Shown in pieces: positions 54,684-63,388 of a DNA stretch of 64,000 nt (position 1 is the first letter of the stretch; each line of letters begins with the position of its first letter). Source of the DNA: Kaistia sp. 32K (lineage in GTDB: Bacteria > Pseudomonadota > Alphaproteobacteria > Rhizobiales > Kaistiaceae); assembly GCF_016629525.1 (NCBI RefSeq), contig NZ_AP024269.1, positions 2,852,001 through 2,916,000 on the forward strand. The letters are read 5' to 3'. The notes under the pieces were generated by a model. The model did no database searches, was not told the DNA's origin, and saw only the letters and a program-made list of their open reading frames with translations. The position numbers were made by a program, and so were the translations under genes.

Positions 54684-54976
54684 AAACCAGCATCAGCCAC
54701 GAGCAACTCCAGTCGACCCTGCTCGACCTCCTCGCCGCCCTGCCCGCCGGCAAGAGCGTCGACCCCACGGAAGTGGCGCGCGCCGTCGCGGGTGGAGACG
54801 AGAAGATCTGGCGCCTGCAGATGGTGCCGATCCGCGCCATCGCCGTCCGGCTCGCCGAAGAAGGCAAGGTCTCGATCCTGCGCAAGGGCAAGCCGGTCGA
54901 CCCGCGCGACTTCAAGGGCGTCTACCGGATCGGCCATCCCGTCGCCGACGCGCCCGGCTCCGACATCGTCGAATAA
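54680..54976 (+). CDS. DUF3253 family protein
   Basis: The 98-residue winged-helix-like product (LLDLLAALPAGKSVDPTEVARAV, IWRLQMVPIRAIAVRLAEEG, KGKPVDPRDFKGVYRIG) matches DUF3253. It could bind nucleic acid, but nothing is proven. It overlaps the DUF599 gene by four bases. A shortened copy of the dispersed CTAG repeat follows its stop. Confidence 0.88.
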   Translation: MKTSISHEQLQSTLLDLLAALPAGKSVDPTEVARAVAGGDEKIWRLQMVPIRAIAVRLAEEGKVSILRKGKPVDPRDFKGVYRIGHPVADAPGSDIVE

Positions 54977-55018
54977 GCTCGAGCGAAGCCACTCCGCACT
55001 TCTATGAAAACGCTCTAG
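54977..55018 (-). repeat. Shortened copy of the dispersed CTAG-ended repeat
   Basis: CTCGAGCGAAGC and ATGAAAACGCTCTAGG are the two ends of the element seen in full at 32190 and 56716, joined with the middle missing. Its terminal CTAG gives the stop codon of the YdcF gene. Confidence 0.55.
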
Positions 55019-55824
55019 GCTCCCGGGTCGCGAAAAGGCCCGGGAAAGAGCGCGTCCGTCTGCCCGGTCAGCCAATAGGCGAGAAGGCCGACCCACTCCT
55101 TAGCGGCGACGTCGACGAGCGACAGCCCCAGCGACGGGCGCCAGATCGGTCGGTAGAGATCCTCGGATCCGCGCGTGCGATAGTCGGTCGGCCAGGGCAA
55201 GGGCGACCACCCCGCCGCGCGAAAACTTCCCATGGCGCGCGGCATGTGGAAGGCGGAGGTGACGAGCAGCCAGCGCTCGTCCGGCCGGGCGCCGACCAGC
55301 GCCGCGGTGAAGCGGGCGTTCTCGGCCGTGTTGCGGCTGGCGTCCTCGATCGTCACGCGATCGTCGGGGAGGCCCATGGCGCGAAAGAAGCGGCGCGCCG
55401 CCGCCCCTTCCGTATAGCCGTCGGAGATGATCTCCGCTGAGCCGCCGCTGAAGACGACCCGCGCCTCGGGAAAGCGCCGCGCCAGCGCCACCGCCTCGGT
55501 CATCCGGTCGCCGGCTTCGGTCAGCTCGATGGTGCCGCGCCGCTCGCCGACATGCTGGTCGATACCGCCGCCGAGAACGAGGATGCCCGTCACCGGCCCG
55601 TCCGGCTCAACCCGCTGGAAGCGCTCTTCCAGCGGCAGCAGCAGAGCCGGTCCGAGCGGCGAGAAACCCGCCACCAGCAGCCCGACCGTCGCCAGCAGCA
55701 CCAAAACGGCGCCGAACCGGTAGCCGCCGAGCCCGATGATCAGCACGCCGCCGGCGAGCGCGATCAGAAGCGCCGCCGAAGGCTGCAGCAGGAACCAGAT
55801 CAGCTTGGCGGCGTAAAAGAACAT
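55015..55824 (-). CDS. YdcF/ElyC family membrane protein (DUF218)
   Basis: The 269-residue product has two N-terminal spans (FLLQPSAALLIALAGGVLII and FGAVLVLLATVGLLVAGF). The DUF218 domain follows: GILVLGGGIDQ, VVFSGGSAEIISDGYTEG, EDASRNTAENARFTAALV, LLVTSAFHMPRAMGSFRAAG. E. coli ElyC influences peptidoglycan and lipid carrier metabolism. The stop codon TAG is provided by a repeat remnant. Confidence 0.9.
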   Translation of the reverse strand: MFFYAAKLIWFLLQPSAALLIALAGGVLIIGLGGYRFGAVLVLLATVGLLVAGFSPLGPALLLPLEERFQRVEPDGPVTGILVLGGGIDQHVGERRGTIELTEAGDRMTEAVALARRFPEARVVFSGGSAEIISDGYTEGAAARRFFRAMGLPDDRVTIEDASRNTAENARFTAALVGARPDERWLLVTSAFHMPRAMGSFRAAGWSPLPWPTDYRTRGSEDLYRPIWRPSLGLSLVDVAAKEWVGLLAYWLTGQTDALFPGPFRDPGA

Positions 55825-55841
55825 CCCCTAGCGCCCTAGCC

Positions 55842-56660
55842 TCAATCCCATTCGGGCGAGATGTCGTAGTCGCAGATGCGGGTGCCGACGCTGCGCAGCT
55901 CGTCGATCGCCGCGATGTCGGCGGCCGAGAGGTCGAAGCCCTCGACGTCGAGGTTCTGGCGGATGCGGGCCGGATGCGTGCTTCGCGGAATGGCGACGAA
56001 GCCCTTCTGCAGCTGCCAGCGCAGCACGATCTGCGCCGGGGTGCGACCGAAGCGGCCGGCGATGTCCTTGATCTCCGGCTCGTCGAGCACGCCGGCCTGG
56101 CCGAGCGGCGAATAGGCGACGAAGATCATGCCGTGCTTGTCGGTCGCGGCGCGCAGCTTGTCCTGGTTCAGATAGGGGTGGTGCTCGCACTGGTTGGCGA
56201 CGATCGGCTCCTCGGTCGCCGCCCAGGCCTCGTCGAGCAGGCGGATCGTGTAGTTGGAGACACCGATATGCTTGGTCAGTCCGCGCTGCTTGACGCGGTT
56301 GAGCGAGCGGATCGTCTCGGCCGCCGACAGCGTCTGGCTCGGCCAGTGGATCAGCAGGAGATCGAGCTGGTCGATGCCGAGGCGCTCGAGGCTGCCCTCG
56401 GCGGCGCGCAGCATCTCGTCGGCGCCGAGCTGGTCCGGCGGGATCTTCGAGGTGACGAAGATCTCGTCGCGCCCGACGCCGGACTGGCGCAGGCCCTCAC
56501 CCACTTCGGTCTCGTTGCCATAGCCGATCGCCGTATCGATGTGGCGGTAGCCCGCCTGGATCGCGGCGGCGACGGAGGTGGTGGCCGCCTCACCGGTCAG
56601 CATCCAGGTGCCGAGCCCGATCGCCGGAATGGTGGCGCCGTGCGCCGTGAGCGTGTGCAT
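55842..56660 (-). CDS. Aldo/keto reductase
   Basis: The 272-residue TIM-barrel NADPH oxidoreductase has the catalytic tetrad in YRHIDTAIGYGNE (Asp, Tyr), VTSKIPP (Lys) and LLLIHWPS (His), with cofactor-site segments GVSNYTIRLLDEA, ANQCEHHPYLNQDK and AIPRSTHPARIRQNL. It resembles 2,5-diketo-gluconate reductase types (YeaE/DkgB). The substrate is unknown. It is followed closely by the YdcF gene on the same strand. Confidence 0.93.
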   Translation of the reverse strand: MHTLTAHGATIPAIGLGTWMLTGEAATTSVAAAIQAGYRHIDTAIGYGNETEVGEGLRQSGVGRDEIFVTSKIPPDQLGADEMLRAAEGSLERLGIDQLDLLLIHWPSQTLSAAETIRSLNRVKQRGLTKHIGVSNYTIRLLDEAWAATEEPIVANQCEHHPYLNQDKLRAATDKHGMIFVAYSPLGQAGVLDEPEIKDIAGRFGRTPAQIVLRWQLQKGFVAIPRSTHPARIRQNLDVEGFDLSAADIAAIDELRSVGTRICDYDISPEWD

Positions 56661-56715
56661 GGGGATTCTCCAGGAAATTCGGCCAGCAGCATCGGGCGCG
56701 GGCGGGACAGCGTCA

Positions 56716-56823
56716 AGCCAGGGCGTTCTCGCGTTCCATGAAAACGAGGAGATGCTCTAACGCCTTGTATGGACGCACTTTTTTGTCGCGAACCGGTATC
56801 CGCTTCGCTCGGAAGCGCTCTAG
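56716..56823 (-). repeat. Dispersed CTAG-ended repeat element, copy 2
   Basis: Read on the minus strand it begins CTAGAGCGCTT, continues with GAGCGAAGCGGATACCGG and ends near CATGGAACGCGAGAACGCCC, the same block order as the copy at 32190. Its terminal TAG is the stop codon of the diguanylate cyclase gene. Confidence 0.75.
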
Positions 56824-57971
56824 CTCGCCGCCTGGAAGACCAGATCGCGACCGCCGCGCTTCGCCGCGTAGAGGGCCTCGTCGGCCAGAACCATCAGGCT
56901 CTCGAAATCCGCCTTCGGCCCGCTCACCGTCATGACGCCGATGCTGACCGTCACCTGGATGCGGTGCGTGGCGAAGACGACCGGCTCGGACGCCATGTCC
57001 GCCCGGATGCATTCGGCCACGAAACGGCCCCGGTCGGCGCCGCAGCCGACGAGAAGCGCCGCGAATTCCTCGCCGCCGACGCGTCCGACGAGGTCGCTGT
57101 CACGCGTCCGCTGTCGCACGATCCCCGCGAACAGCTTCAGCGCCGCGTCGCCGGCGGCATGGCCATAGCGGTCGTTGAGCTGCTTGAAGCGATCTAGATC
57201 GAACAGGAGCAGGGTGACGGCCTCCTCCGCCTTGCGCGTCTGCTCGACCTGCTCGCGGGCCAGATCCATGAAGGCGCCATGGTTCAGCAGCCCCGTCAGC
57301 CCGTCGACGGAAGCCGCCCTTTTCAGCATGTTCTTGAGCCGCTCGTCGGTCAGCCGCAGCCCGATGATGGTGGCGGCGAACATCATCAGGATCGGCTCGA
57401 GAATGCCGAGGCTCAGCAGCGACCCGCCATGCAGTAGATCGGGCGGCACGTCGGTCGTCAGGGCCCAGACGGTCCGCACGAGCAGGAACAGCGTGTGGGC
57501 GGCCGGGACGCAGGCGAAGGGACCGCGCCAGACCAGCGCGTCCCTGCCCCTTGCCCAGATCTCCCAGGCGAGCGCCGCGGACAAGGGCGCCATCAGGACG
57601 GAGCTGATGGCGACGCGATGGGCGATCGAACCGCCGATCACCGGGAATTGCAGGGAAATCAGCCAGAGGGCGGGAGCGATGAAGACCGGCAGCCAGCGCG
57701 GGCGCCGGCCGTTGAAGGCCCTGGCGCCGTTCCACGCGATGCCGAGCGTCACGAAGGTGCCGGCATTGGCGACACCGATCGAGAGCCAGTCCGGAATGCG
57801 GCCGCGCAGCAGCAGGAGCACGCAGCTCAGCGCGCCGATCTGCAGCGCCAGCGCCCAGAGCCGCACATGGCGCTCGGGGCGGGACTTCAGCCAGTTCGAC
57901 ATGAGCGAGAGACATGCCATCTGGCTCATGGCCGCCAGAACGACCAACAGGGTCGGCACGTCGAGTTTCAT
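56820..57971 (-). CDS. Diguanylate cyclase (GGDEF domain) with membrane sensor
   Basis: The 383-residue product has six or so N-terminal spans (residues about 5-205) and a GGDEF domain: DGLTGLLNHGAFMDLA, LLFDLDRFKQLNDRYGHAAGD, and the active site RVGGEEF, where GGEEF is the accepted variant for synthesis. VSIGVMTVSG and ADEALYAAKRGGRD close the domain. It would make cyclic di-GMP in response to a membrane signal. The ATG at 57971 is chosen for its fit to the first span. No EAL or PAS domain is present. Confidence 0.93.
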   Translation of the reverse strand: MKLDVPTLLVVLAAMSQMACLSLMSNWLKSRPERHVRLWALALQIGALSCVLLLLRGRIPDWLSIGVANAGTFVTLGIAWNGARAFNGRRPRWLPVFIAPALWLISLQFPVIGGSIAHRVAISSVLMAPLSAALAWEIWARGRDALVWRGPFACVPAAHTLFLLVRTVWALTTDVPPDLLHGGSLLSLGILEPILMMFAATIIGLRLTDERLKNMLKRAASVDGLTGLLNHGAFMDLAREQVEQTRKAEEAVTLLLFDLDRFKQLNDRYGHAAGDAALKLFAGIVRQRTRDSDLVGRVGGEEFAALLVGCGADRGRFVAECIRADMASEPVVFATHRIQVTVSIGVMTVSGPKADFESLMVLADEALYAAKRGGRDLVFQAAS

Positions 57972-58068
57972 GGCGAAGTGTGGCTCCCCAGCCATTCCGG
58001 CCTGGGAGCCCTCTTAGCGCGGACCCGTTAAGGAAGCATTCCGCTCCGGTTCCAGATTTGAAACAATC

Positions 58069-59223
58069 TCAGGCCGTCGCGAAAAGCACCGCCTCGATGA
58101 CCCGCTCGACTTCCTCGTCGGTCAGGTCCGGATGCATCGGCAGGCTGATGACGGTGTCGGCAAGCGTCTCGGAAACCGGCAGCGGCCGCTTCGGCACTTC
58201 GCCGAAAGCCGGGTGCTGGTGCAGGGCAAGGCGATAAAAGAAGGCGTTGCCGATGCCGCGCGCATCGAGCTCGGCCTTCAGCGCGTCGCGGTTCGGCACA
58301 GTGATCGTGTAGATCGCGTTGGCGCTGAAATAGCCGGCCGGACGCTTCTGCACGCCGACCTTGCCGGCGAGCGCGGCGTCATAGCGCCGGGCGATCTGGT
58401 CGCGCCGCTCGAGCTCTTCCTCGAAGATCGTCAGCTTGGAGAGCAGGACGGCCGCCTGCAGCGTGTCGAGGCGGCCGGTGATGCCGTTGCGGACCGCGAC
58501 GTCGCCCGTGCCCTGGCGGCCATGCGAACGCAGCGTGCGGACGGCGTCGGCCAGCTCGTCATTGTCGGTCAGGATCGCGCCGCCGTCGCCGTAGCAGCCG
58601 AGCGGCTTGGTCGGGTAGAAGCTGGTCGCCGAGATCGGCGCCATGCCGCCGACGCGGCTGTTGCCCGAGCGGCCGCCGAAGCTCTGCGCCGCGTCCGAGA
58701 AGACGGTCATGTCGTAGCGAGCGGCGATCTTGCCGATCGCCTCGTAATCCGCCGGCAGGCCGTAGAGATCGACCGGCATGACGACGCGCGGCTTCAGTTC
58801 GCCTGCGGCGACCACCTCGGCGATGGCGCGCTCGAGATCGGCCGGATCCATGTTGCGGGTCTCGGCGTCGACGTCGACGAAGATCGGCGTCGCGTTGACG
58901 GAGCAGACCGCGCCGGCGGTGGCGGCGAAGGTGAAGGCGGGGACGAAGACGGCGTCGCCGGGGCCGATTCCGAGCGCCATCAGGCCGATCATCAGCGCGT
59001 CGCGGCCGCTCGACACGGCGATCGCGTGCGGCACGCCGGCGAAGGCGGCAAGCTTGGTCTCCAGTTCCGCCACCTCGGGCCCGAGGATGAACTGGCCATG
59101 CACCAGCACGGCGTCCATGCGGGCGCGCACGTCGTCATGGATCCGGCGCTGCTGGCGCTGCAGATCGAAGAAGCCGATGCGGTCAGAGGCGGCCACGACG
59201 GCCGGCTGCGGGTTGGACGCCAT
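58069..59223 (-). CDS. DegT/DnrJ/EryC1/StrS sugar aminotransferase
   Basis: The 384-residue PLP enzyme has AIAVSSGRDALMIGLMALGIG, FVPAFTFAATAGAV, VMPVDLYGLPADYEAI, DAAQSFGGRSG and the cofactor lysine in TSFYPTKPLGCYGDGGAI. It resembles WbpE-type enzymes that aminate UDP-3-keto sugars. It overlaps the stop of the Gfo/Idh gene (TGATG), so oxidation and transamination are coupled genetically, as in amino-sugar synthesis for O-antigen. The acetyltransferase that usually accompanies them is not seen nearby. Confidence 0.93.
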   Translation of the reverse strand: MASNPQPAVVAASDRIGFFDLQRQQRRIHDDVRARMDAVLVHGQFILGPEVAELETKLAAFAGVPHAIAVSSGRDALMIGLMALGIGPGDAVFVPAFTFAATAGAVCSVNATPIFVDVDAETRNMDPADLERAIAEVVAAGELKPRVVMPVDLYGLPADYEAIGKIAARYDMTVFSDAAQSFGGRSGNSRVGGMAPISATSFYPTKPLGCYGDGGAILTDNDELADAVRTLRSHGRQGTGDVAVRNGITGRLDTLQAAVLLSKLTIFEEELERRDQIARRYDAALAGKVGVQKRPAGYFSANAIYTITVPNRDALKAELDARGIGNAFFYRLALHQHPAFGEVPKRPLPVSETLADTVISLPMHPDLTDEEVERVIEAVLFATA

Positions 59224-60185
59224 CAGTGCTGTTCTCCAATGAGGACGGAGGAAGCGGGCCGCTTCGCCTGTCCGATACGCTGAATGATCATGTCGGCGAC
59301 AACCAGGGCATCGAGCCCGGCCTTGCCGTCGACCACGGGCCGGCGCGAGCCGGCGATGGAAGAGAGGAACGAGTCGATCTCGAGCGCGAGATTGTCGCTC
59401 GGCGGAACCGCGATCTCGTCGGGCGCCAGCACGGCATGGCCGCGCGGGAAGGACGCCACCGTCCTCGCCGCGAGATCAGCCGACCAGTAGAGATCCGGCT
59501 CGACGACCTTGATGGTGCGCTCCGCCCGGTCGGCGATGCGGCTCGCATGGAGATGCGCGACCGTGCCGTTGGCGAAGCGCAGCTGCGCCTGCGCGAAATC
59601 ATTGGTCGGCGCCAGCACCGGTGATCCCATCGCCTCGACGGCGACGACCTCGGAGTTCACCAGCGCCAACACCAGGTCGATGTCGTGGATCATCAAGTCG
59701 AGCACGACGTCGACGTCGATCGCCCTGCCCTTCCACGGCCCGATCCGCACGCATTCGACGGTGAGCGGCGCGCGCACCTTGTCGCGCAGCAGGCCGAACA
59801 CCGGAGAGAAGCGCTCGATATGGCCGATCTGCAGGACGACATTGTTGGCCTCGGCCCGGGCGATCAGGTCGCGGGCAGATTCCGGCGTGTCGCAGATCGG
59901 CTTCTCGATCAGCACATGGACGCCGGCATCGATGAAATCGGCGGCGACGGCATGATGCAGCGAGGTCGGCACGGTGATCGACACGGCGTCGACCTTGCCG
60001 ATCAGCTCGCGATGGTCAGTGAACGGGGTCGCCTCATACTGGGCGGCGATCGTCTCGGCCCGCTCGCGATGGGCGTCGACAACGGCGACCAGCCGGCCTT
60101 TCGGATTGGCGGCGTGCTGCCTGGCATGGAAGGAACCGAAATACCCGAGTCCGATGACACCGGTCCTGATCTCGCTCGTGGTCAA
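59223..60185 (-). CDS. Gfo/Idh/MocA family oxidoreductase (UDP-sugar 3-dehydrogenase-like)
   Basis: The 320-residue product has the Rossmann motif TGVIGLGYFGSFHARQHA, the EKPIC catalytic lysine, HIERFSPVFG, and DLMIHDIDLVLALV with the conserved DxxxHDID-like pattern. It belongs with WbpB-like nucleotide-sugar dehydrogenases. The TTG at 60185 is preferred because AGGAAG stands upstream and homologues begin TTSxIRTGVIG; another TTG at 60263 is possible. It precedes the DegT-type aminotransferase that would use its 3-keto product. Confidence 0.9.
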   Translation of the reverse strand: MTTSEIRTGVIGLGYFGSFHARQHAANPKGRLVAVVDAHRERAETIAAQYEATPFTDHRELIGKVDAVSITVPTSLHHAVAADFIDAGVHVLIEKPICDTPESARDLIARAEANNVVLQIGHIERFSPVFGLLRDKVRAPLTVECVRIGPWKGRAIDVDVVLDLMIHDIDLVLALVNSEVVAVEAMGSPVLAPTNDFAQAQLRFANGTVAHLHASRIADRAERTIKVVEPDLYWSADLAARTVASFPRGHAVLAPDEIAVPPSDNLALEIDSFLSSIAGSRRPVVDGKAGLDALVVADMIIQRIGQAKRPASSVLIGEQH

Positions 60186-60437
60186 TCCTGATTCTTCCTG
60201 CAATGCGTCGTGGCGCGAAGCAGTCCGCTTCGCTGCGCATCGGTCTAACGAATTCTCGCTCAAAGTCGATCAGTCGCCGACAATGCGCGGTCACAATTTG
60301 TCCAGTTGGGAAACATGGCGCGAAGGCCCGACCCGACCATCACGTCCGCGTGACCGGCGCGGGCCGCCCGCTGACGGCGCCGGCCGCCGGCCTATATTCC
60401 CGGCGTGACTCATCCCCCGCCACGCTGGAAACCCATC

Positions 60438-61424
60438 ATGTCCAACCGCCTCACCGCCACGCTCGGCGGCTCGCTCGTCTGCGCCGCCAGCCTGATCGCA
60501 ACTGCTCATGCCGCGCCGCCCCCGCACGGCGTCGTCGAGCGCCATCAGCTTGCGAACAGCGCGGCGCTCGGACGGCCGGTCGCCTACACGCTCTACCGGC
60601 CGGCGGGCGCGCCGGCGCCTGGCACGCGCTGGCCGGTGCTCTACCTGCTGCATGGCGGCGGTGGCGGCGCGGACGACTGGCTCGACCAGGGCAAGATCGC
60701 CGAAACGCTGGACGGAAAAATCGCGGCGGGCGAGATCCGCCCCCTCGTCGTCGTGATGCCGGATGGCGGCGGCGAGAGCTGGTTCGTCGACAATCCGGAT
60801 CCCGGCGGCGCCGGCAATGTCGAGGCGGCGCTGACGGATGATCTCGTCCATGCCGTCGACCAGACCCTGCCGACCGCCGCCTGCCGGACCGGCCGGGCCG
60901 TCGGCGGGCTTTCGATGGGCGGCTATGGCGCGGCGCTCTTCGCGCTCGACCATCCGGACCGCTACGCCGCCGTCATCAGCCTTTCCGGCGCGATCGCGCC
61001 GCCGATCGATCCGGGCGACAAGGAACGCATCGAGCGCGGCCAGACCTTCTACGACGGCGCCTTCGGCAATCCGTTCGACGTCAAGCGCTTCAACGCCGAC
61101 AACATCTTCCCGCGCGTCGAGCGCGACAAGGACCACGCCGACCGGCCCGCCTTCTGGCTCGCCGCAGGCGATCGCGACGGTCTCGGCATCATCACGGGAT
61201 CGGCGGCGCTGCATGTCGCGCTGCGCAAGGCCGGCTACGAGACCTCGCTGCGCATCGGACCCGGGCAGCACGACTGGAACAACTGGTCGCAGGCGATCGT
61301 GCCGGCGCTCGCCTGGCTGTCGCCGAAGCTCAGCGACCATTGCGACACGCCGACGCCGGCCGCCTTCACCGGCCCGGCGAAACTAGTTCCAGCCAAACCA
61401 CAGAGCGGCGAAGCCCAGAAATGA
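60438..61424 (+). CDS. Secreted esterase, alpha/beta-hydrolase (esterase D-like)
   Basis: The 328-residue product has a signal peptide (LGGSLVCAASLIATAHA-APPP). The esterase fold shows LYLLHGGGGGADDWL, VVMPDGGGESWF, the nucleophile elbow GGLSMGGYGAALFA, WLAAGDRDGL and PGQHDWNNW with the catalytic histidine. It resembles tributyrin/feruloyl-type esterases. The 3' end overlaps the convergent mgtE gene by 42 bases. It is likely periplasmic. Confidence 0.9.
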   Translation: MSNRLTATLGGSLVCAASLIATAHAAPPPHGVVERHQLANSAALGRPVAYTLYRPAGAPAPGTRWPVLYLLHGGGGGADDWLDQGKIAETLDGKIAAGEIRPLVVVMPDGGGESWFVDNPDPGGAGNVEAALTDDLVHAVDQTLPTAACRTGRAVGGLSMGGYGAALFALDHPDRYAAVISLSGAIAPPIDPGDKERIERGQTFYDGAFGNPFDVKRFNADNIFPRVERDKDHADRPAFWLAAGDRDGLGIITGSAALHVALRKAGYETSLRIGPGQHDWNNWSQAIVPALAWLSPKLSDHCDTPTPAAFTGPAKLVPAKPQSGEAQK

Positions 61425-62801
61425 GAAGAAGCCGACGACGTCGGTGATCGTCGTCACGAACGAGCTCGAGGCGACGGCCGGATCGATCTTCAGCCGGTTC
61501 AGAGCCAGCGGGATCAGGATGCCGCCGAGCGCGGCGGCGATCAGATTGATGATCATCGCCGCCGCGATGACGAAGCCGAGATCGAGGATGCCGAAGCGAT
61601 AGACGGCCATGGTGCCGACGATCGCCGCGAACAGGAAGCCGTTGAAGACGCCGACCGCCAGCTCGCGGCCGATGACGCGCAGCACGTTGTGCGGGCCGAG
61701 CTCGCGCATGGCGATGGCGCGGACCGCCACCGTCATCGTCTGCGTGCCGGCATTGCCGCCCTGGCTGGCGACGATCGGCATCAGCACCGCGAGCGCCACC
61801 ATCTTCTGCAATTGGCCCTCGAACAGGCCGATGACGAAGGAAGCGAGAACCGCCGTGACGAGGTTGATGAAGAGCCAGGGGAACCGACTCTTGGCGATCG
61901 ACCAGACCTTGTCGGAGACTTCTTCGTCGCCGACGCCGCCGAGGCGCTTGATGTCCTCGTCGGCCTCTTCCTGGATGACGTCGACGATGTCGTCGATGGT
62001 GAGCAGTCCGACGAGCCGGTCCGATTCGTCGACGACGGCGGCCGAGATCAGATTGTAGCGCTGGAACAGCCGCGCCGCTTCTTCCTGGTCGTCGGTGGCA
62101 TGCACCAGATGGCGCGCCTCGCTGACCAGATCGGCGATCTTCACGGGGCGCTTGGCGCGCAAAAGCTGGTTCAGCGACACCGTGCCGAGCAGGTGATAGC
62201 CGGGATCGATGACGAAGACCTCGTGGAACTCCTCCGGGAGATCCTCCGCCTCGCGCATGTAGTCGATCGTCTGACCGACCGTCCAGAACGGCGGCACGGC
62301 GATGAACTCGGTCTGCATGCGCCGGCCGGCGCTTTCCTCGGGATAGTCGAGGCCGCGCTTCAGCGCGAGCCGCTCGACCGAGGGGATCTGGGCGAGAATC
62401 TCGTCCTGATCGGCCTTGTCGAGGTCTTCCAGAATGTAGACCGCGTCGTCCGAATCGAGTTCGCGCACGCCCTCGGCGACGGTCTCGGACGGCAGCTCCT
62501 CCAGAATCTCGACGCGAACCGCCTCGTCGAGCTCGGTCAGGGCGGTGAAGTCGAACGCGTCGCCGAGCAGCTGAATCAGGGCCGGACGCTGATCCGGATC
62601 GAGCGCCTCGAGAATCGCGGCGACGTCGGTTTCGTGCAGATCCTCGGTAAGGGCGCGCGCCCGCTCCGCATCGCCCGCCTCGATCGCCGCGCCGAGCGCA
62701 TCGAGATAAATCGAGGAAACGTTGTCGTTCTCGTCGCGCAGCGGCGGGATGCCTTCCGCCGGGCGATCGTTGCGTTCGATGGTGGTCATCTCGTCCGACA
62801 T
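61383..62801 (-). CDS. mgtE: Magnesium transporter MgtE
   Basis: The 472-residue product has an N-terminal MgtE domain (LHETDVAAILEALDPDQRPALI, in two parts), a pair of CBS domains around residues 150-275 (LLGTVSLNQLLRA, DRLVGLLTIDDIVDVIQEEA) and five C-terminal spans with VLMPIVASQGGNAGTQTM and GILIPLALNRLKIDPAVAS. It is a gated Mg2+ channel whose cytosolic domain senses magnesium. The C-terminus overlaps the esterase gene by 42 bases on the other strand. No magnesium riboswitch was recognised upstream. Confidence 0.95.
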   Translation of the reverse strand: MSDEMTTIERNDRPAEGIPPLRDENDNVSSIYLDALGAAIEAGDAERARALTEDLHETDVAAILEALDPDQRPALIQLLGDAFDFTALTELDEAVRVEILEELPSETVAEGVRELDSDDAVYILEDLDKADQDEILAQIPSVERLALKRGLDYPEESAGRRMQTEFIAVPPFWTVGQTIDYMREAEDLPEEFHEVFVIDPGYHLLGTVSLNQLLRAKRPVKIADLVSEARHLVHATDDQEEAARLFQRYNLISAAVVDESDRLVGLLTIDDIVDVIQEEADEDIKRLGGVGDEEVSDKVWSIAKSRFPWLFINLVTAVLASFVIGLFEGQLQKMVALAVLMPIVASQGGNAGTQTMTVAVRAIAMRELGPHNVLRVIGRELAVGVFNGFLFAAIVGTMAVYRFGILDLGFVIAAAMIINLIAAALGGILIPLALNRLKIDPAVASSSFVTTITDVVGFFSFLGFAALWFGWN

Positions 62802-63011
62802 GGCCCCTCTGGAACGCTTGCAGGAGATTTAAGGGGAGGTTTCGCGCGAGCTTTAGCGCCCAAGTTTGTTCGGGCAAAGGAAAAACGATGACCGCGCCGG
62901 CTTTATCGCAGGATTGCGATCCGGCCCGCCCGAAGCCGGCAAAACCGCGACTGGAGAGAGAACCCGGAGCGGCGCCCTTCCGTTCCAGCCTGAGCCGGAA
63001 ACGAAGGCCAG

Positions 63012-63038
63012 AAACAAAAACAGCGGCCCGAGGGCCGC
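63012..63038 (-). terminator. Terminator downstream of tRNA-Leu
   Basis: GCGGCC-CGAG-GGCCGC; on the minus strand it is followed by TGTTTTTGTTT. It lies 30 bases after the tRNA 3' end. Confidence 0.7.
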
Positions 63039-63067
63039 CGCTTTGCGAGGATTTTTGTATTTGGGTT

Positions 63068-63152
63068 TGGTGCGGTCGAGAAGACTCGAACTTCCACGCC
63101 TTTCGGCACAGCGACCTCAACGCTGCGCGTCTACCAATTCCGCCACGACCGC
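63068..63152 (-). tRNA. tRNA-Leu (anticodon GAG)
   Basis: Reading leftwards from 63152, the gene begins GCGGTCGTGGCGGAATTGG, has the acceptor stem GCGGTCG/CGACCGC, a D-arm with GGTAGACGC, the anticodon loop TTGAGGT with anticodon GAG, a long variable arm typical of class II tRNAs, the TTCGAGT T-loop, and an encoded CCA end. The total length is 85 bases with CCA. Confidence 0.95.
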
Positions 63153-63388
63153 GAAACCCAAGCCGGTGTGTTGTCCGGCGCGAGGTGGGATGTAGCAAAT
63201 GACCTTCGACGAAACAAGCGGCTTCGAACGTTGTTTGAATTCATCCACAGGCGACGGCATCCGCCCTGCCCGCCTCGGCACGTGAAGTCCGGCCCCCCTT
63301 GCGCTATGAACCCTTGCGCTAGGACCGGATCGACCGACATGAGAACCGACACCACGAAGGACCGGCCGCCGCCGGTCGAGAGAACGCC

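Noticed and set aside
62802..62900. Magnesium riboswitch upstream of mgtE
   Set aside because: The leader is short and shows none of the multi-helix features expected for an M-box; no support.
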